A stretch of DNA of 64,000 bases from DASZUK01 sp035547695. Its GTDB lineage: Bacteria > Actinomycetota > Acidimicrobiia > Acidimicrobiales > RAAP-2. The notes under the pieces are model-generated. The model ran no database searches. It saw only the letters and a list, made by a program, of their open reading frames with translations, and was not told where the DNA came from. Shown here piece by piece: positions 62,822-64,000 of the stretch. Numbering within the stretch: the first letter of the stretch is position 1; every line of letters starts with the position of its first letter. Made by a program: the position numbers and the translations under genes. The DNA is taken from positions 1 through 64,000 of the forward strand of contig DASZUK010000062.1 in the NCBI GenBank assembly GCA_035547695.1, in the 5' to 3' direction.

Positions 62822-64000
62822 AACAGCTCCCTGACACTGGCCGGCACCCGGAGGTGGCTGGGAAGGACGAAGCCCAGGGGAAGGCCGGCCACGAAGGCAG
62901 CGGATTGGCTGCCATAGGCGCGGCGCAGGCGAAGCCGGGCGGTGGTCCCCAAGTTCTCGACCGCGGCGGCGGCCACGTCGAGGTCGGCGTCCTCGGCCAC
63001 GGTGGCAGTCACGACCATGGCGAAGCGCACCACGCCTGCGCCCTGAGCTTCTTCCTGGGCCGAGCGGTCGGCCGCCTGCTTGCTGATGGCGTCCCGGGCC
63101 CGGCCGAACCGCTTGGCGTGCATCGAGAACTGGGCGTCGAGACGGTCTCGCTCGACCGTCCGGGTGGCCGAGGCCGGGTCGTGGGGGCGATAGAGCAGGG
63201 TCACCCGCTTGCGGGCGATGTCGCCGTGCGGCGCGACCAAAGGTTCGAGGACCGAGGAGAAGACATGGCCCGACGGCGCCTCACACATCACCCAGACCAC
63301 CGAGACGGCGCTGTCGTGTCGGTAGTGGTCCCAGCACTCTTCGGCTGCTATTGGCCCGGCGTCGGGCCACGCAATGCCCGCGCCACCGAGTCCGGTGGTC
63401 TCGATCAGGGGATGAGCGGCCGGGTCGTAGGCAATGCGGACGGCCGCCGCCAGCTCGGCCATGGCCATGGGCCGGGCCGACCCCGCCCCGGTCGAGCCCA
63501 GCGAGCGGGTGAGAGCGGGCAGGCGGTGGCCGATCTCGACCGCCATGTCCCCTGTGTTCCGCCGGCCCGTGCCTCCTCGTCCGAGGGTGCTCCAGGTCAG
63601 CGCGATCCGGCACGAGATGGCGGCGGACCCCGCCGGATAGGAGGCCACGATCCGTCGCAGTACGTCCTGGGCCAGCGCGGGGGCAGCGGCGTCGAGCCGC
63701 TGACCCACCTCACGAGCAAGCCGGGTTCCGGTGTCCGGCGCGCTTTCGATGGTCACGCTGGCCGCCACCAGCCCCGGCTCGTGGGCCAGCCCGGCCAGCC
63801 AGCTCCCCCAATGGGCCACCCGGTTGTCGACCTCCGCCGCGTCCACCAGCGCTGCCCCGTCGGGCGAGGTCGAGATGACCGTCGAGAGGTGGCCGACCCC
63901 CCGGTGGCGCAGCAGCACGAAGGGACGTCCCCAGGCATCGAGTGCCTCGGTCGCCTCTACGCTGGCTGCGAGGCCGGGCAGCGAGCAGCGACCGTGCCCG
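62818..64000 (-). CDS. SCO6880 family T4SS component, 5' end outside window
   Basis: At least 393 residues, open to the window edge; a GTG at 63918 exists, but the frame stays open and protein-like to 64000 (GHGRCSLPGLAASVEATEAL, then DAWGRPFVLL). GHLSTVISTSPDGAALVDAA and NRVAHWGSWLAGLAHEPGLV match the SCO6880-type opening, and LLYRPHDPASATRTVERDRL the middle. SCO6880 proteins occur beside VirB4 in actinobacterial conjugation clusters; role probably structural in the channel. No ATPase motif. Confidence 0.8.
   Translation of the reverse strand, partial: GHGRCSLPGLAASVEATEALDAWGRPFVLLRHRGVGHLSTVISTSPDGAALVDAAEVDNRVAHWGSWLAGLAHEPGLVAASVTIESAPDTGTRLAREVGQRLDAAAPALAQDVLRRIVASYPAGSAAISCRIALTWSTLGRGGTGRRNTGDMAVEIGHRLPALTRSLGSTGAGSARPMAMAELAAAVRIAYDPAAHPLIETTGLGGAGIAWPDAGPIAAEECWDHYRHDSAVSVVWVMCEAPSGHVFSSVLEPLVAPHGDIARKRVTLLYRPHDPASATRTVERDRLDAQFSMHAKRFGRARDAISKQAADRSAQEEAQGAGVVRFAMVVTATVAEDADLDVAAAAVENLGTTARLRLRRAYGSQSAAFVAGLPLGFVLPSHLRVPASVRELL

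Larger units (their letters stand above)
39933..64000. mobile_element. Integrative conjugative element, left part (right end outside window)
   Basis: Downstream of the tRNA-fMet 3' end the gene content changes at once to an Xis-like HTH gene, tyrosine recombinase, cargo genes, MobC, relaxase, methylase/helicase, VirD4, VirB4 and SCO6880-type T4SS genes. The average GC and codon use also drop in 43-50 kb. No duplicate of the tRNA 3' end is seen before 64000, so the other attachment site should lie beyond. Boundaries are inferred. Confidence 0.85.

Noticed and set aside
39933..64000. Second attachment site within the window
   Set aside because: No copy of the tRNA 3' end was found after the tRNA gene; transfer genes continue to the window edge, so the other end is outside.

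Overview
The window is GC-rich DNA of an actinobacterium. Evidence includes two WhiB iron-sulphur regulators, a mycobacterial Sdh1-like succinate dehydrogenase cluster, a UPF0182 membrane protein, a Zincin_2-type metalloprotease, a DivIVA-domain protein, a monomeric isocitrate dehydrogenase and many GTG starts. A secreted protein built of GYWEVASDGGLFAFG-type repeats and a mycofactocin-type SDR suggest the class Acidimicrobiia. That class is an inference from gene content, not a proven identity.

Chromosomal part, 1-39.9 kb. After a partial Uma2-like gene come a B12-binding mutase subunit, sucCD, purN-purH-folD, a cupin and metF (TCA cycle, purine synthesis, one-carbon metabolism). A CocE/NonD-type hydrolase, icd and mdh follow. 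The next block holds the secreted repeat protein, a short hypothetical gene, an SDR and the leftward operon sdhC-sdhA-sdhB-SCP2. Rightward again are a coupled MoxR ATPase/VWA pair, then whiB, a leftward formiminotransferase-family gene, a second whiB and a divergent HtrA-like protease. The last block concerns envelope and proteolysis: a Zincin_2 protein, an HtrA-fold protein that has lost its catalytic residues, mreB, a HEAT-repeat protein, a YlbL-type Lon-like protease, a DivIVA protein with a phage MuF-like cysteine/histidine tail, and UPF0182. At least seven of these genes have a TANNNT box 6-8 nt before the start codon, the pattern of leaderless transcripts.

Mobile part, 39.9-64 kb. An initiator tRNA-fMet gene (39859-39932) is followed by what looks like one end of an integrative conjugative element (ICE) that runs past the window. 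Next to the tRNA are a repeat cluster, an Xis-like HTH gene and a tyrosine recombinase with an unusual C-terminal extension of about 330 residues carrying further HTH-like modules. At the other end is a transfer block: MobC, relaxase, an N6-methylase/helicase giant, a DUF4913 protein, a VirD4/TraG coupling ATPase, a VirB4/TraC ATPase and an SCO6880-family protein cut by the window end.

Between integrase and transfer genes is a cargo region of lower GC. It has a DprA/SLOG protein plus ComF-like phosphoribosyltransferase behind a perfect actinobacterial LexA box; a previously unlisted 34-residue hydrophobic peptide gene with a perfect Shine-Dalgarno; two unrecognised proteins, one membrane-anchored; and a three-gene overlapping operon of an AlbA_2/Schlafen-like protein, a protein with a HEPN-like R-x5-H motif, and a double-HTH regulator. 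The SOS-linked DprA/PRTase cassette and the AlbA_2/HEPN/HTH operon are the best candidates for undescribed defence or element-control systems.
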